Part shown: piece after piece, positions 44,313 through 55,930 of the stretch
How the letters are laid out: each line of letters starts with the position of its first letter
Position numbering within the stretch: the first letter of the stretch is position 1
Assembly (NCBI GenBank): GCA_905160935.1
Contig: CAJHZI010000478.1
Location: forward strand, 3,133,001-3,197,000
DNA length: 64,000 nucleotides
Direction of reading: 5' to 3'
Source of the DNA: Enchytraeus crypticus
Lineage: Eukaryota > Annelida > Clitellata > Enchytraeida > Enchytraeidae
Translations under genes and position numbers: made by a program
The notes under the pieces: generated by a model
Database searches by the model: none
The model's input: the letters and a program-made list of their open reading frames with translations, nothing else
What the model was told of the DNA's origin: nothing

Positions 44313-44858
44313 CTTCTAACTTTGTGGTTAATATTATTTGTATGAACAGTTTGATAGAAAACTATTTAACTAATATGAATGTGTATTGTTAACTACTTAA
44401 CATTACTGTGCTGCACAGGTGTTTCCGTTGCCTTCTGTATCTGAATTTTTAAAATAGTCTACTTGGCTCAATGCTACTTGAAACGCTGTTCAAATTGTAC
44501 AGTTGATCTATGACAATGACTAACTTGTTAGATTAGATTTTAATCATCAACTCATTAAACTATGAATCATTTCTTAGAATATCATAGAATCGATATCAGG
44601 CTTATTTACTGTTACACTATAACTAGCTATAATATGTGCACATTTTACATGAATCAGCACAAATGTGGTATGCATAGCCGCCGAAAAACGTTTAGAATTA
44701 CAGTTGCAACTAGGCAAGTCATTGCCGTTAAATGACATATTAACACCTACGCACACTTTGGCGACTTCCCTTTATCTTGGTTCACCGAAACATGACATTT
44801 GTCAACTTTCTGATAGCATAAAGTAAATAGTGTTTAGCGTGATATCTACATTTTTAGG

Positions 44859-44900
44859 CTGCATATTTAGTCTGCATATTTAGTCTGCATATTTAGTCTG
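44859..44900. repeat. 13-bp direct repeat, three copies
   Basis: CTGCATATTTAGT in perfect tandem. Confidence 0.9.
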
Positions 44901-45246
44901 GTGAGTCGGCTTTAAGGCAAATTGCTTGAATTTGTTTTTTTGAGTAAATTTGGGATTTATGAGTTATTCGAATTTAATTATCAATAAATAAGTCCCTAAT
45001 TTTTTAATGCGGATATAGCTACAAGTGCTATGCGTGAGATCATCAAAATGTATTTGTAAATATACTTATTATTTTATAACATTATTGCAGAATAGTATTT
45101 AAGTTAACTTGCATGACTATAACTAAGAAGATAATTAAGATTTTTTGTCTAATATTTGATCGTTTTCCTTGCAAGAAGTAAAAAATTCAAATATAATCTT
45201 TGTTTCGCCACCTTATGATAGAAGCATATCAGTGCAACACGATACT

Positions 45247-45322
45247 ACATGCATAAGCATTCAGTACATGCATAAGCATTCAGTACATGCATAAGCATTC
45301 AGTACATGCATAAGCATTCAGT
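45247..45322. repeat. 19-bp direct repeat, four perfect copies
   Basis: ACATGCATAAGCATTCAGT repeated without change, implying recent expansion. Each unit contains ATGCAT. Confidence 0.95.
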
Positions 45323-46185
45323 AAAATAGTAAAAGAAACGAAATAGTTAAGCTCACTTACAAATTACATAGAGTACGTTTCAACAATGTCAACAGCATAT
45401 ATTGTACTTAATTACTATACATTAATGGTCATTACCATACTCATTGGATATTAGATAGGGGAATGCAGTAGGGGATATAATATGGGATTTCCATAGCGGA
45501 ATGATAACTAAAGGCTGCATCCTGTTAATAATAGCAGATTACTAGCTGGATGTGTAGCTGCTTGTTGAAGCTTAATAACATAAGATACGCCTACTGTTAA
45601 AACAATGCGTAACGATGTAATGACTTTAATTGAATTGAAAATGAAATCGTTAGAATGAATTATAAAACTAGAATAAATCGGTTATAACTGAGCCCACGTT
45701 TAACTGTAAATAAGGACTGTTGCCTAGCAGAAAACATTCCTCGTCTAGTCTTCATGGAAGAGCAATGCAGCTTTGCAATCACTTTGTATAACTTAATTTC
45801 TCTCAGCTCTAACGTGTACTGCCACCTACACAAACAAATTAAGCCATCCGCTTCGTTTAGTTACGCAATTAATTTCTCTGGAACTTTAATGGAATGAAAT
45901 AGCCGCTAAGCGGCGGAATAACACTTGGTTTAGTTGTAATTTTTACTTCAGTTTAAACGGGACTAAGCGATTTGTAGAATTATTCGCTCGTCGCACTTAA
46001 ATGTGAGACATCGTTCGATTGTTGTGTATTTACTGTGAGTGGCAAGTTAGTATAACGGAATAAATAAAACGCAGACTTCGTTCTTTAACTTGAGTTGGAA
46101 ATTCACTAGACGACTCATCTGATTCTATCTGTCTATGAAACACTCGACATCTCGAATCAATAATTTTTGAATTACATCAAATCTC
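45323..46185. other. No gene seen
   Basis: Featureless apart from a small GC palindrome-like CCGCTAAGCGGCGG near 45903. Confidence 0.35.
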
Positions 46186-46449
46186 TCTCTTTCTCTCTCT
46201 TAGTGCACTGCCTACTGGCAGGTAAAAGGCATATAACGCCTCCACTCATCTCTATTTTCCGTTTTCCTCTTCATTTCCACATGCGAGTGGATCTTTAAAT
46301 CATCTGTAACATTCCTTTTGATATACCATTATTCTGGAGGATTCTACTTTGACGAGGTGGGCCCCTTCCATACCTTCCTCAGCTTCGAGCAACATTTACT
46401 GGGCAGGGGCGTAATTTCCTGAGAAAAAAACAATTCTGTTTACCGATAT
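46186..46449 (-). mobile_element. SINE-GA1 copy
   Basis: From the left: CT-rich tail, TTAGTGCACTGCCTACTGGC, GGCATATAACGCCTCCACTC, CTTCATTTCCACATGCGAG, CCTTTTGATATACCATTATTC, GGTGGGCCCC, AACATTTACTGGGCAGGGGC and TTCTGTTTACC. It is the cleanest SINE-GA1, and a SINE-GA2 abuts its 5' end. Confidence 0.8.
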
Positions 46450-46680
46450 CTTACTCTCTCTTTCTCTCTCTCTCTCTCTTCAGTGCACTGCCAAGTGGCA
46501 GGTTCAAGGTACATATTCATACTCAAAGTCTGTTTTCTCGTTCCATAAGAGAACTACTTAGATCAACAAGTTAATCTCTTCCCAAAGTCTATGCCTTATC
46601 CTTACCTTATGTAGCCTATAGCTTGGGAAAATTATGGCTTCTGAGGCGGTTTCCCGTTGCCTTCCATATTTTAATAGAAA
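46450..46680 (-). mobile_element. SINE-GA2 copy
   Basis: CT tail, TTCAGTGCACTGCCAAGTGG, CAGGTTCAAGGTACATATTC, AGATCAACAAGTTAATCTC, CTTACCTTATGTAGCC, ATGGCTTCTGAGGCGG, CGTTGCCTTCCATATT. The first 35 nt next to the tail equal the LINE-GA terminus; the rest does not. Confidence 0.8.
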
Positions 46681-47058
46681 GGTATAAAAATCTGTCGTTT
46701 TAATCAAGAAGGGCTGCCCAATATTGTGTGTCTATCATTTTGAAAACGCTTAAGAATAAGCCTGCTTTCCTATATGGAATTTGCTCGTTTTCGTTGGTCG
46801 TTGCTGGTATTAATTATTTCTTAGTTTCTTATTTAGGAGTTAATTCAATCTACGATCATATTAAACATATAAAATATTTAGATATTATGCTGTACAATAT
46901 CCTACATTCGTTCTGACCTCTAAATATATAAGCAAAACGTATTCCATAGCGGCTTAAAACTGTCATCTTTAATAAAGTACATTTGGCCTAAAGTTATTTA
47001 GACCTCGTTTCTTGTTATTCTTTATTTCATTTAATCGTGCCTACCCTCTAATACGCAG

Positions 47059-47399
47059 CCCAATGCAATGAAGAAGCCATTAGCTTTATTACTCAAAAAC
47101 TGGAAACATTCTTACAATCAAGACAGGATGACTTCAAGCTAGAATCCATCTCCATATCTGCCCTCCAGTATGGAAGAAGTTTAAAACGTCTGCCTGTTAT
47201 CACTCCAAGAATCTGCAGACATATATTTCATCTAATCGCTCTCGGCTGGGATATAAATCTGCTCAGTTGTAACATTGTAAAGACCATCAGTGAAAAGTTG
47301 ACAATCGCTGATTTTTATCAATATACGTATATGAAACATTATAATCGGCTGGCTACAGAAAAGAGCGGACTACAGCAAGTCTCTCAAATTGTATTTTGA
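47059..47399 (+). CDS. Possible terminal coding exon, unknown protein
   Basis: I do not recognise this product. After an acceptor (TCTAATACGCAG ending at 47058) the sequence stays open for 112 codons to TGA at 47397-47399. The exon would begin in phase 1 (two bases completing a codon, then QCNEEAISFITQKLETFLQ). Composition is protein-like and mostly helical by eye, with LESISISALQYGRSLKRLPV in the middle and SGLQQVSQIVF at the end. An in-frame TAA lies directly upstream of the acceptor. AATAAA occurs at 47531-47536, 132 nt after the stop, as expected of a last exon. Upstream exons were not found. An open stretch this long is expected about once or twice by chance in the window, so the splice site, polyadenylation signal and composition carry the call. 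Confidence 0.35.
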
Positions 47400-47539
47400 A
47401 ATTGGATTTTCGTAGATCATTTTAGTTTTCTCTTTCATGAATCAAATCTTTCTTTTGCTTCTGTTCAGATTGAAATCCTGCCCTCGCTTGTAGTATTGAA
47501 CAAATAACGACCCTAGATTAATTTAGAAAAAATAAACAG

Positions 47540-48460
47540 ATTGTTAGTAAGATGATAGCAGGCTGGCCTATGGAACAAGAGGTCTGGGATCTTAAACCAC
47601 AGCAGAACACATCTGACAGTGAAAGTGTGAATGAAAAGTGACCACAAGTTTAGAATAAAAACCTTAAACTTACTTATTTTTAAAAATATGAGAAATGAAA
47701 TTATTTCAATTATTTAGCACAAAATTTATCATCAAATATGGATATATTTATAACTCTAATCATCTATTGTTAAACTAATTTGCGGTCTTATTGCTGAATA
47801 TTCGTGTGTTTTAAGCTTAACACCTACTGCATTGCATTGACCAAGCCAAGTTCAGTGCATTTAATCATTTTGGTCCGATTTCAAATTCTGAGTAGACTGA
47901 TATTTCTTGAATTGAAACTCAATTGGAATTAAATTGAAAATTGAATAATGCAATAATAAAATGTTGGCACAATCACACTCTCTCTGTATTTATATATTTG
48001 GAAAAGGCCTGCAGTTATATATTGATACTCTCCTCTTCGAGTAATATCATCTTATCCTCTCCTTATATCATATTAGCATACAATAAGCAGCTCTTTTCAA
48101 CGCTACATTAGAATAAAGAATAAAATTACAAAATGGCTTGAGACTAAGGTTTTTTGCATAAATTTAAATAGAAAAACAACTATTGTATTACCAGTAATGA
48201 AATATTAGATCTTACATACATGTACATGTATATGCTGGCTTACATCAAATAGTCAAAACTTGAAACAATTTTTGTGTCGACTGTGATACAAATTAGCAGA
48301 TATATGTCGGACTGGCTCCTCTACGAATAATTCAAATTTAATTTTTATGATTTAAAATTGCAAAAGAACTATTGAATTTCAATTCCAGAATCATGGCTGA
48401 ATGTTTTCTTTGATAACTCAGTAAATAATGGAAGAAAACACACACATAGGCCTAAACACA
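47540..48460. other. No gene seen
   Basis: AT-rich sequence without recognised elements. Confidence 0.35.
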
Positions 48461-48463
<3 letters not shown>

Positions 48464-48527
<64 letters not shown>

Positions 48528-48550
48528 GCATATATCTATACTGTATATAT

Positions 48551-48606
<56 letters not shown>
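48464..48606. repeat. (TA)n microsatellite
   Basis: Two long TA runs around a 40-bp interrupted middle (ATGTATATATGCATATATC and neighbours). Tyr/Ile ORFs on both strands are artefacts. Confidence 0.95.
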
Positions 48607-48610
<4 letters not shown>

Positions 48611-49082
48611 GAACGTATTTTATACACTAGCCTATCCCTAACAGTAGGTATTGTTACGGCCTGGTATCATTTGGACAGCTCGGTTTTGCGGTTTCAGTTA
48701 GATTTACAGTAAATCTTTAATCTTCCGCTCTTGTGATATCCTGGAGGAGTAATCAACGGACAATCAGTGCAAGTAACAATGGGTAGCAGGGCTTGTACCG
48801 ATCATCAACACTTAATTAATTCCTACTTGATAAGTGCTTCGTAACGACATTTCAATGCTAAACGTGTGGGCTGAACTGTCTCCGTGCAGTTATCCTCTTT
48901 CATGGAATATCGTCTCCACTTGTCTCATTACTAGTCCACTGAAGAAAAAAGAGTTCTAGCATTGAAGTTATTATGTTAAATGCACTTTTGTTGTTCGCGA
49001 ATAGATTGCGAATAGCGTTTTGCAATAGGAAAATAAAAGAGTGAAGAGAAATGCGAGAGGCTATATCTATTGAATATCTTCA

Positions 49083-49088
<6 letters not shown>

Positions 49089-49114
<26 letters not shown>

Positions 49115-49215
49115 TAGTGAGAGAGAGAGAGCGAGAGAGAGAGAGCGAGAGAGAGAGAGAGAGCGAGAAAGAGAGAGCGAGAAAGAGAGAGCGAGAAAGA
49201 GAGCGAGAGAGAGAA
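49089..49215. repeat. (GA)n microsatellite with GCGA interruptions
   Basis: GA array with regularly spaced GAGCGAGA units. No LINE-GA tail adjoins it. Arg/Glu and Ser/Leu ORFs are artefacts. Confidence 0.95.
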
Positions 49216-49619
49216 ATGTTCAACAATCGTATTCGCAAACAACAATTATTAGTATGTGTGCCGTGTAGAATATTACAATAAAGAAGCGTTGATAACTTCT
49301 GTATCAGTACAGAGATATTGTTGTAAGTTTTAGATTCCATTAAGAAGACGTGTTTTAGAAATACAGTTTTAAATGTTGAAATATTTCTTTGTTAAAAAAC
49401 ATCCAGTCCAAGGTAATGTGTCTTATTATTATACCTTCTGTAATTAATGCACATAACAATAGCTCAGCGGGTTCAGCCTACATCTTCGTATGCCGCCTCT
49501 TAGGAACAAGTGAAACTGGTGTATTCAAACAGCCACAGGAGCATGTGTATATAGAAGACGCTGGTGCAATCGACACGATGTTAAGAGTTGTGAATCCTTT
49601 TTCGTGATGAACTTACTGA

Positions 49620-49676
49620 TGACGTCAGGACAAACTGGCGAAAGTGGCGCCATGTGGTATCCGAATCCCTATAAAA
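49620..49676 (+). promoter_or_regulatory. Candidate core promoter: CRE plus TATA box
   Basis: A full cAMP-response palindrome TGACGTCA at 49620-49627 and TATAAAA at 49670-49676 lie 42 bp apart, with AAAGTGGCGCCATG between. No transcription unit just downstream was recognised, so this is only a motif-level suggestion. Confidence 0.25.
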
Positions 49677-49699
49677 TACTTCTTCTATATATAATACAT

Positions 49700-51299
49700 G
49701 TGCAACAACAGGCAAAGAGAAAGAATGTGTTTGTAATTTACAAAGACGAATATCAATTGTCTGGGCTAATCTTGATTTTGTGCATCTGATAATCTGAAGA
49801 TATTATTTACCAGGTTGAGTTGATAAGTATATCGTATAATGATATATTAATATTAATTTTACTATCAATATAGCACGTATTTTATTATTTAATGTTATTA
49901 TTATTATCTAATGTTAAAATATTAAGATACAATCATTATAAAAGCTGTCAGACCGTATGTTTCAAATTCAAAATTGAAAAGGATTTAAAATCCATTCACA
50001 AATCGTTGTGAAACAATCCACTGAAATTGTAAACCCGGTACAGCCCTCTCTAACTTCTCTCAACAGTTAAACCGATGTATATTGCTTTTTCTGTGTTTTT
50101 GCCATCTCCGTACGAGTAAAGACCAATGGAGTTCAGTAAAAATTTCAAAACAGGGTTTTGAACATTATATTTAGTTTCGCATATATTTATGCGACATTTA
50201 CGAGAGATTGAGTTTATAAGAGATTGAGTTTTTGGGAGATTGAATTTATGAGAGATTTAGAATTTAAAAAGAATACAGTATTATCTTAACATTTTATCTG
50301 GTGTACCAAATAATATATGAAATAAGCAGTTTGAAAACATGTATAATTCCAGATATAGTTTATTTAAGTTAGTGAACACAAATGTATTCGACCAGACAGT
50401 TAGTTAAATTCCTGTTAGAATTTATCATTATCATTTATCAATTTATTTATTTATACCTAAAAGTTATCATTTACTATTAATTACTGGTGTAATTTAATGA
50501 CTGACTCCCGCAATGTAATTGTACTGGTTAAAATGTCAGGTGCGGCTAATATAAATCTTAATTTAAATCATAAAATCTTACATAATTATTTTAAGATTAA
50601 AGCAAGGTACATATGTACAAAAGTTATTAAATCGCCAGTGTGTGCTGCAAAGTTTTACACTTTGACGCTAATAAGATAATAAAACGAGACCTTTCAAATA
50701 CATTATGCACGGCACATGTTTATTGTTAAATTTTATTCCTGTATTTGTAGGTGCTAATTTAATTAATGTGATTGTTATATGTTAATTTTCATAATGCGAT
50801 ATTAATCATATTAATCACTTTTGACATCAATCTCTTCGTGGTAGCGCATTTGTCTCTCATTTAGTTTGATATTCTACGATATTTACGATATACGTTATTG
50901 GAATTATTTTCGCTTAATTTATTTAATTTCATGAATAAAATACATTTATATATGTAGTTGAGTCTCCACAAAAAAGTTGGAGAATCATCGCTGTAAATTC
51001 TCCTATAAATTAATTAATTAATTTGGTCATGAAAAGGAGGCGCAAAATTCTGATATTTCGTATCAGTCAGGTCAAATTAATAAACTACATGGACTGAATA
51101 TATCAAAGCTTGGTCTCATATCATTATAAGTGGATTATAAGTGTAGATGATGACATCAATACCAACCCATCTGTTCCTCTGTAGTGCTGAGAATTAAATA
51201 ATGTAATCATTTGTTATTTATTTTTAAGAATTATTTTCAAGCTTTTAATTAATTAAATTTTTGCTACGATCTATGAATTCTATACCTCAATCTAGTGTC
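49700..51299. other. No gene seen
   Basis: AT-rich. A fourfold imperfect repeat of GAGAGATTGAGTTTATAA occurs at about 50200-50262. Confidence 0.4.
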
Positions 51300-51560
51300 A
51301 GGTAAGTTATGCTTACATGGTACATACTGTATTCATACTGCTTGTCTGCTTTCTCGCTCCAGAACTAGCACTGCATAGGGCAACATGTTAATCCCTTCAC
51401 AAGAGGCTATGCCTTACCCATATCTTACGTAGTCTATAGATTAAGAAAAATATGACTTCTGCATAAGGTGAGTTACCGTTGCCTTCCACATTTTTTTCTT
51501 AGTCACCTCTTACGACATGTGCAGTAAACGGTGGGTCTATTCTTCAGTACACCGGATATA
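51300..51560 (-). mobile_element. SINE-GA2 copy lacking its tail
   Basis: GGTACATACTGTATTCATAC, AACATGTTAATCCCTTCAC, GCCTTACCCATATCTTACG, CGTTGCCTTCCACATTTTTT, CACCTCTTACGACATGTGC, GGTGGGTCTATTCTTC. The 3' hairpin and GA run are missing. Confidence 0.65.
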
Positions 51561-51869
51561 TTACCGGAACTAATAATTTTGAGTAAATACTGTTGTCTAA
51601 CAGTAAAGCATTTTGTCTAGCTACAAAATAAATAATTTGCACCAACTGTAAAATAACAATTGTGTCTAAAAACAATATCATAGATAAGCTGTAGACGAAC
51701 ATAATATATACTTGTAATAGGATTATACATGTAATTGGATTCAGTGATAACGTATAGCCATCAATTACTGCGTTATCATTTGAATTGTAACTTATAATTT
51801 GCAAGACTGGATGTAGAGTTGTTTGTATCGCAATGAAATGGATCCAGTTTGATGCTCCGTGATCGCACA

Positions 51870-51978
51870 CCTGCTTAAAATGTAAATGATGCTGGAGTCG
51901 AATCCTGGCCTGATCCACTCCTACAGTATTCTGATGGAATTTAAAGGGACGTTAAATTGATCATTAGCTTTTAAGAAG
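51870..51978 (+). mobile_element. Possible tRNA-derived SINE fragment
   Basis: A B-box-like GCTGGAGTCGAATCCTGGCC is followed by AAAGGGACGTTAAATTG and TTAGCTTTTA, which resembles the SINE-T tail. Confidence 0.4.
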
Positions 51979-52794
51979 ACGATGTTTCGAGGTGCGATAA
52001 AGGCGAATATGATTTGTGGTGGAATCGAAGAGCTAATGAAAAGTGCAGGAGATCAAGTCCTTCTAGATTGGATTGATAAGCGACCAAAGAATAGCGATAT
52101 TGCTATGACATTCCTTGCTAATGTTCAATTTTGTGGAGTTTTAAATCAACATATAACTTAACTTAATTAGTATTAAATGTAAATTTCGTACAATTTTGTT
52201 AAACTTTCTTAACTGCATATTATTGTAGTCAACATATTCTGTTACAAATTTTGACAAAAATTCTAGTGATAATTATAAGTAATTAGTGTAAGTATTTTCC
52301 TCCATCTGTTATTTAAAAGTATTCTTGAGACCATAAACAGTGTCCCATTTCATAGCTCAGAATTTTCACCTTATTTTCGAAAATTAAGGCTACTCGTTAT
52401 GTTATTTTCATTCCTTGGATTTTTGATTAACCTTCACCCTTGAATTTGTGATTTGTTCTGCTTCATTAAATTAAGTTTAATTAAGTTAAATTAAGCTAAA
52501 TTAAATTAAATTAGGGCCTAAGTTGCATTAAATTAATTGAAACTTCGTTTCCTTTTTTCTATCATTACATCTTTGGTTTTCTCTCGAACAGCTTCTTCCT
52601 GTTGTACTTTAATCATTTGCTTTACTTTATTTTTTACTTCCTCACTTCTGGACACCTTTGACTTGACTTCGAAGTTCCGAATTCTTTTTATCACAGCTGT
52701 AGCTGTAACAACTTCCTTACGTTCATGTCTCACATCGGTAGGCTTCTTCTCCGCTTTTCTCCCTCGCTCCTTCTCTCACCTTTAATTTGTCTAT
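51979..52794. other. No gene seen; short AATTA-type repeat
   Basis: TTAAGTTTAATTAAG-like units recur at about 52465-52512. The overlapping ORFs at 52533-52785 show Lys/Arg/Glu or Phe/Ser/Leu bias and are not supported. Confidence 0.35.
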
Positions 52795-52881
52795 CTCTCA
52801 CTTTCTCTCCTCTTTCTCTCTCTCTCTCTGTCTCTCTGCTCTCTCTGTCTCTCTCTGTCTGTCTCTCTCTCTTTCTCCATC

Positions 52882-52947
<66 letters not shown>
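52795..52947. repeat. (CT)n microsatellite
   Basis: CT array with TGTCTCTC and CCATCTC interruptions, pure from about 52884. Confidence 0.95.
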
Positions 52948-52950
<3 letters not shown>

Positions 52951-54773
52951 AACTTACCTGGAGCACTTACCGCACTCCGTTGGACCACACCAGTTGTTTT
53001 CAAGTTCTTTGCCGTTTCACGAATCAGACTGCAAAAGATTCAATTAAAGTATCCTTTAGAAAACATCAATATAATACTTCTTTAATTTATTTCAAAAAGC
53101 ATTAATTGTCGGTTGTAATGGAGCAATACAAATAACAAAAGGATAGATAGTATTGAATATATGCAACTCGCTGAGGACAATCGTGGAATACTATTTGTAG
53201 TTAAGAGGATAAAATTACTATTTTAGTTCTGTGCATAATTATACCTTCATATTTTAACTTTATGTTTAAACTGAGAAAAGCTTTACGCACAGACAGCAAT
53301 TTATCAAATTAAAGGAAAATGCATCTACTTTTGTTCTTAAGACAATAAACTATTCTAATATATTATGGATAAACTTAAAGCAGTGTTAATCCTATTGAAC
53401 AATTACAATTTAGGAAAATTGTGATAATTTTTAATCTACGACATTGTTTTCTTATTATCCTGATAACCAAGAGATCACAATTTTAGGTAACAGCTATGTT
53501 ATCCGAATTACCTTAAAATTAGAATCTATAGCTAAGAGATGTAGCTAACACTCGATTTCATCAATAATTTCGCGATATTAAAGTCAATTGCGCTTTTATT
53601 AATATTTGATCGAATAATAGTTTGATTAAAATAAATATTTCTTAATAGATAAGCTACAAAGCAGTTATCAATTCATATATAATATAATTTAAAATTAGCG
53701 TTTGTATTCAATTCAAGTTATTAAATCATTAAAGTGTATAGTATATGCCTGTGGATAAATTTTTGAACTGACAATACAATTGATTAGCCTGGTCTATTGC
53801 TACAGCGTTACCAGCTTCAGCAGCAAGGCTCTAGAATCAGCTGTTACTAGTTACGATGAAGTTGTGGCAGCACTATAGCAGACATTAAGTCTACCTTTCA
53901 GTTAAATATTCCATACAGCCTGAAATTTCATCTGCATTTTAAAAGCCTTTAGAATTACAACAATACTATACTTTTAAAATAATATACTTATATAATAAGT
54001 ATATAATAATAATATACTTATGCAATAATATACTTTTGCAATAAGATACAATATAACAGATTGTAATCTCAGCATAAAAATTAAATAACGTTCAAACGTC
54101 CCTTTATGCTGCATAGTGTAATATTGCATAGAGTAAACAAAGAGAGAAGAGGAAGTAGGTGATTTTTTAAGTTGAATAATATCCCATAAAAATTCATACT
54201 CAAAAAAAGTTCAGTGTTGTTCTGCACTCTTCTCAATAGTTTTATCTTTCAATATTGTCACTATACATTCATATTGATCTCCTGTTATCTCAACATTGCC
54301 CATCTCTGTAATTAAGCAAGCTCTTTGAATAATGCTTTTATATATTTAGACTGGTCTCTAATATCGACATTGCCCAATGTGCACTTTATTTAGATTTAAT
54401 ATTTATTTAATTAAATGATATCTGTCTAATTTTTTAACTGCAGACATTGGTGATGTTATCGAAGAAATGTGACTATATTATGGTAAAGAAGAATTTAAGG
54501 GGTCATGTAAACCGGTGTCGCATGTTAATCTGACATTATAGTCAATATTATGGCCTTGAAAATCATTTCCTGGTGGTGGCAACCAATTCTTCATCTTGGT
54601 CATTCCAGGCTTAGTATCGGAGTCGTTTTGTGGAATATATCTCTAATATGAAAACAAAAGAACAGTTTCTTTCTTGCAAGAGGAAAATTTTAGGCGTAAT
54701 TTTATTCAAATTAGAGCTAACGGAATCCCCAATGGAGTGCCAGCAGCCGAGCATCTCACAAACATTTACGTTG

Positions 54774-54774
<1 letters not shown>
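52948..54774. other. No gene seen
   Basis: AT-rich sequence with no recognised repeat family or exon. Confidence 0.35.

Positions 54775-54775
<1 letters not shown>

Positions 54776-54807
<32 letters not shown>
54776..54807. repeat. (CT)n microsatellite
   Basis: A pure CT run. Confidence 0.9.
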
Positions 54808-54810
<3 letters not shown>

Positions 54811-55422
54811 ACCTCTGCCTCTCTTCATTCAATAGTCTTGTGATGAGATGGTTCCGGAATTGTTCGATACTAAAACACGTGTGACTCTGGAATGCTACTA
54901 TTATTACTACAATTACGGTAATAGAGTGCTACCTTCACGAAACACGTTGTTACATACGCTCTAGTTTACAATGATACTAAATAGACACTCTTCGCTGTGA
55001 GTATAATTCAATTATATAAATAGAGAGGAAACTAGAGTATTGTACGATAATAAAAGTTCATTTAGGACTCGGAACAGAGCGTTATTAAACTGCGATGTCA
55101 TGAATTGCGCTTATAAATATTTAACTGCCTGAAAAATGGAATGTCGGAATTGGATAAAGTGTGTCAGATCTAAACGTCATGCCTTAAGGGTATCGTTTCA
55201 CTGTAACGGATAAATCTAGGACTACTATTAAAAACCCTAAACTTGGATTACTATTTTCAATCGCTTGTTACTTGGATTACTTACGATTAAAATTGCTGTC
55301 TTGCTACGACGGAGCTGGATTTATCGTATCTCTGCGCTGGGCGTAACTACTCAAAAGGCGAAAGTTTTCGCCGCGATGGTTCCTTAAAGGAAAGATATCG
55401 CACATCTCATCTGTTCGTAGCT
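54808..55422 (+). other. Upstream region of the Vein-like gene
   Basis: Immediate upstream sequence (AAGATATCGCACATCTCATC, TGTTCGTAGCT) shows no stronger start. No TATA box was recognised at a suitable distance and the transcription start is unknown. Confidence 0.35.
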
Positions 55423-55930
55423 ATGCATAGCTTTAGATTACGATACATAGCACTTGGATTGCTTATTTACATTCAGAGCGCCTTCAGTCGGACTTGCACC
55501 AGAGATTTTGATGATATTGTCTCCAATACGTTCATTTCCACATTCGTATTCGAAGGTCGTGCGAATCGTGATTTCAAAACATCCGATAATTCAACAATGT
55601 ACCTCGTCCGATTCCGAGTGCGCAAGGTTCTGAAAGGCCCTCCCGGTTATTCGTTGCCGGAGAAAGGCTTTATAACTGTCGGATATTTCTCGGAAAGACC
55701 TACCCCAGAGTGTCTACCGACGAAACCGACACTGAAATCTACCTACATTGTATTCGCAAAGTTTTCAAAAGACTCATTAGCGCAGCAACAACTGCGCGAT
55801 AGAGGTATTTTAACGGACAATGCGTTAGTTACGGACGACATCTCCACGGATTTTATTACCTTTACAGATCCGGTTATTACCTCTAAAAGGAACTTAGAAA
55901 AAGTTCAAGAAAACTCGTGCCAAAGTTGCG
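55423..55930 (+). CDS. vn: Vein/neuregulin-like secreted EGFR ligand, first coding exon
   Basis: The exon encodes 169 residues of a secreted protein. Residues 1-22 form a signal peptide (RYIALGLLIYIQSAFS). The mature part starts RTCTRDFDD and contains the block FISTFVFEGRANRDF, LVRFRVRKVLKGPPGYSLPE, ERPTPECL, KSTYIVFAKF and ITFTDPVITSKRNLEKVQEN. It ends SCQSC before the donor G|GTAAGT at 55931 (phase 1). Cysteines are at 25, 97, 166 and 169, with a sequon at Asn56. The order VFEG, V-KV-KG, LP, EC, then a hydrophobic VFAKF strand resembles the N-terminal domain of Drosophila Vein, which precedes an Ig and an EGF domain; phase 1 suits an Ig exon next. Drosophila Vein is a ligand of the EGF receptor. 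An NtA- or NTR-like domain of another secreted protein is the main alternative. The ORF beyond 55930 is intron read-through. Confidence 0.6.
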
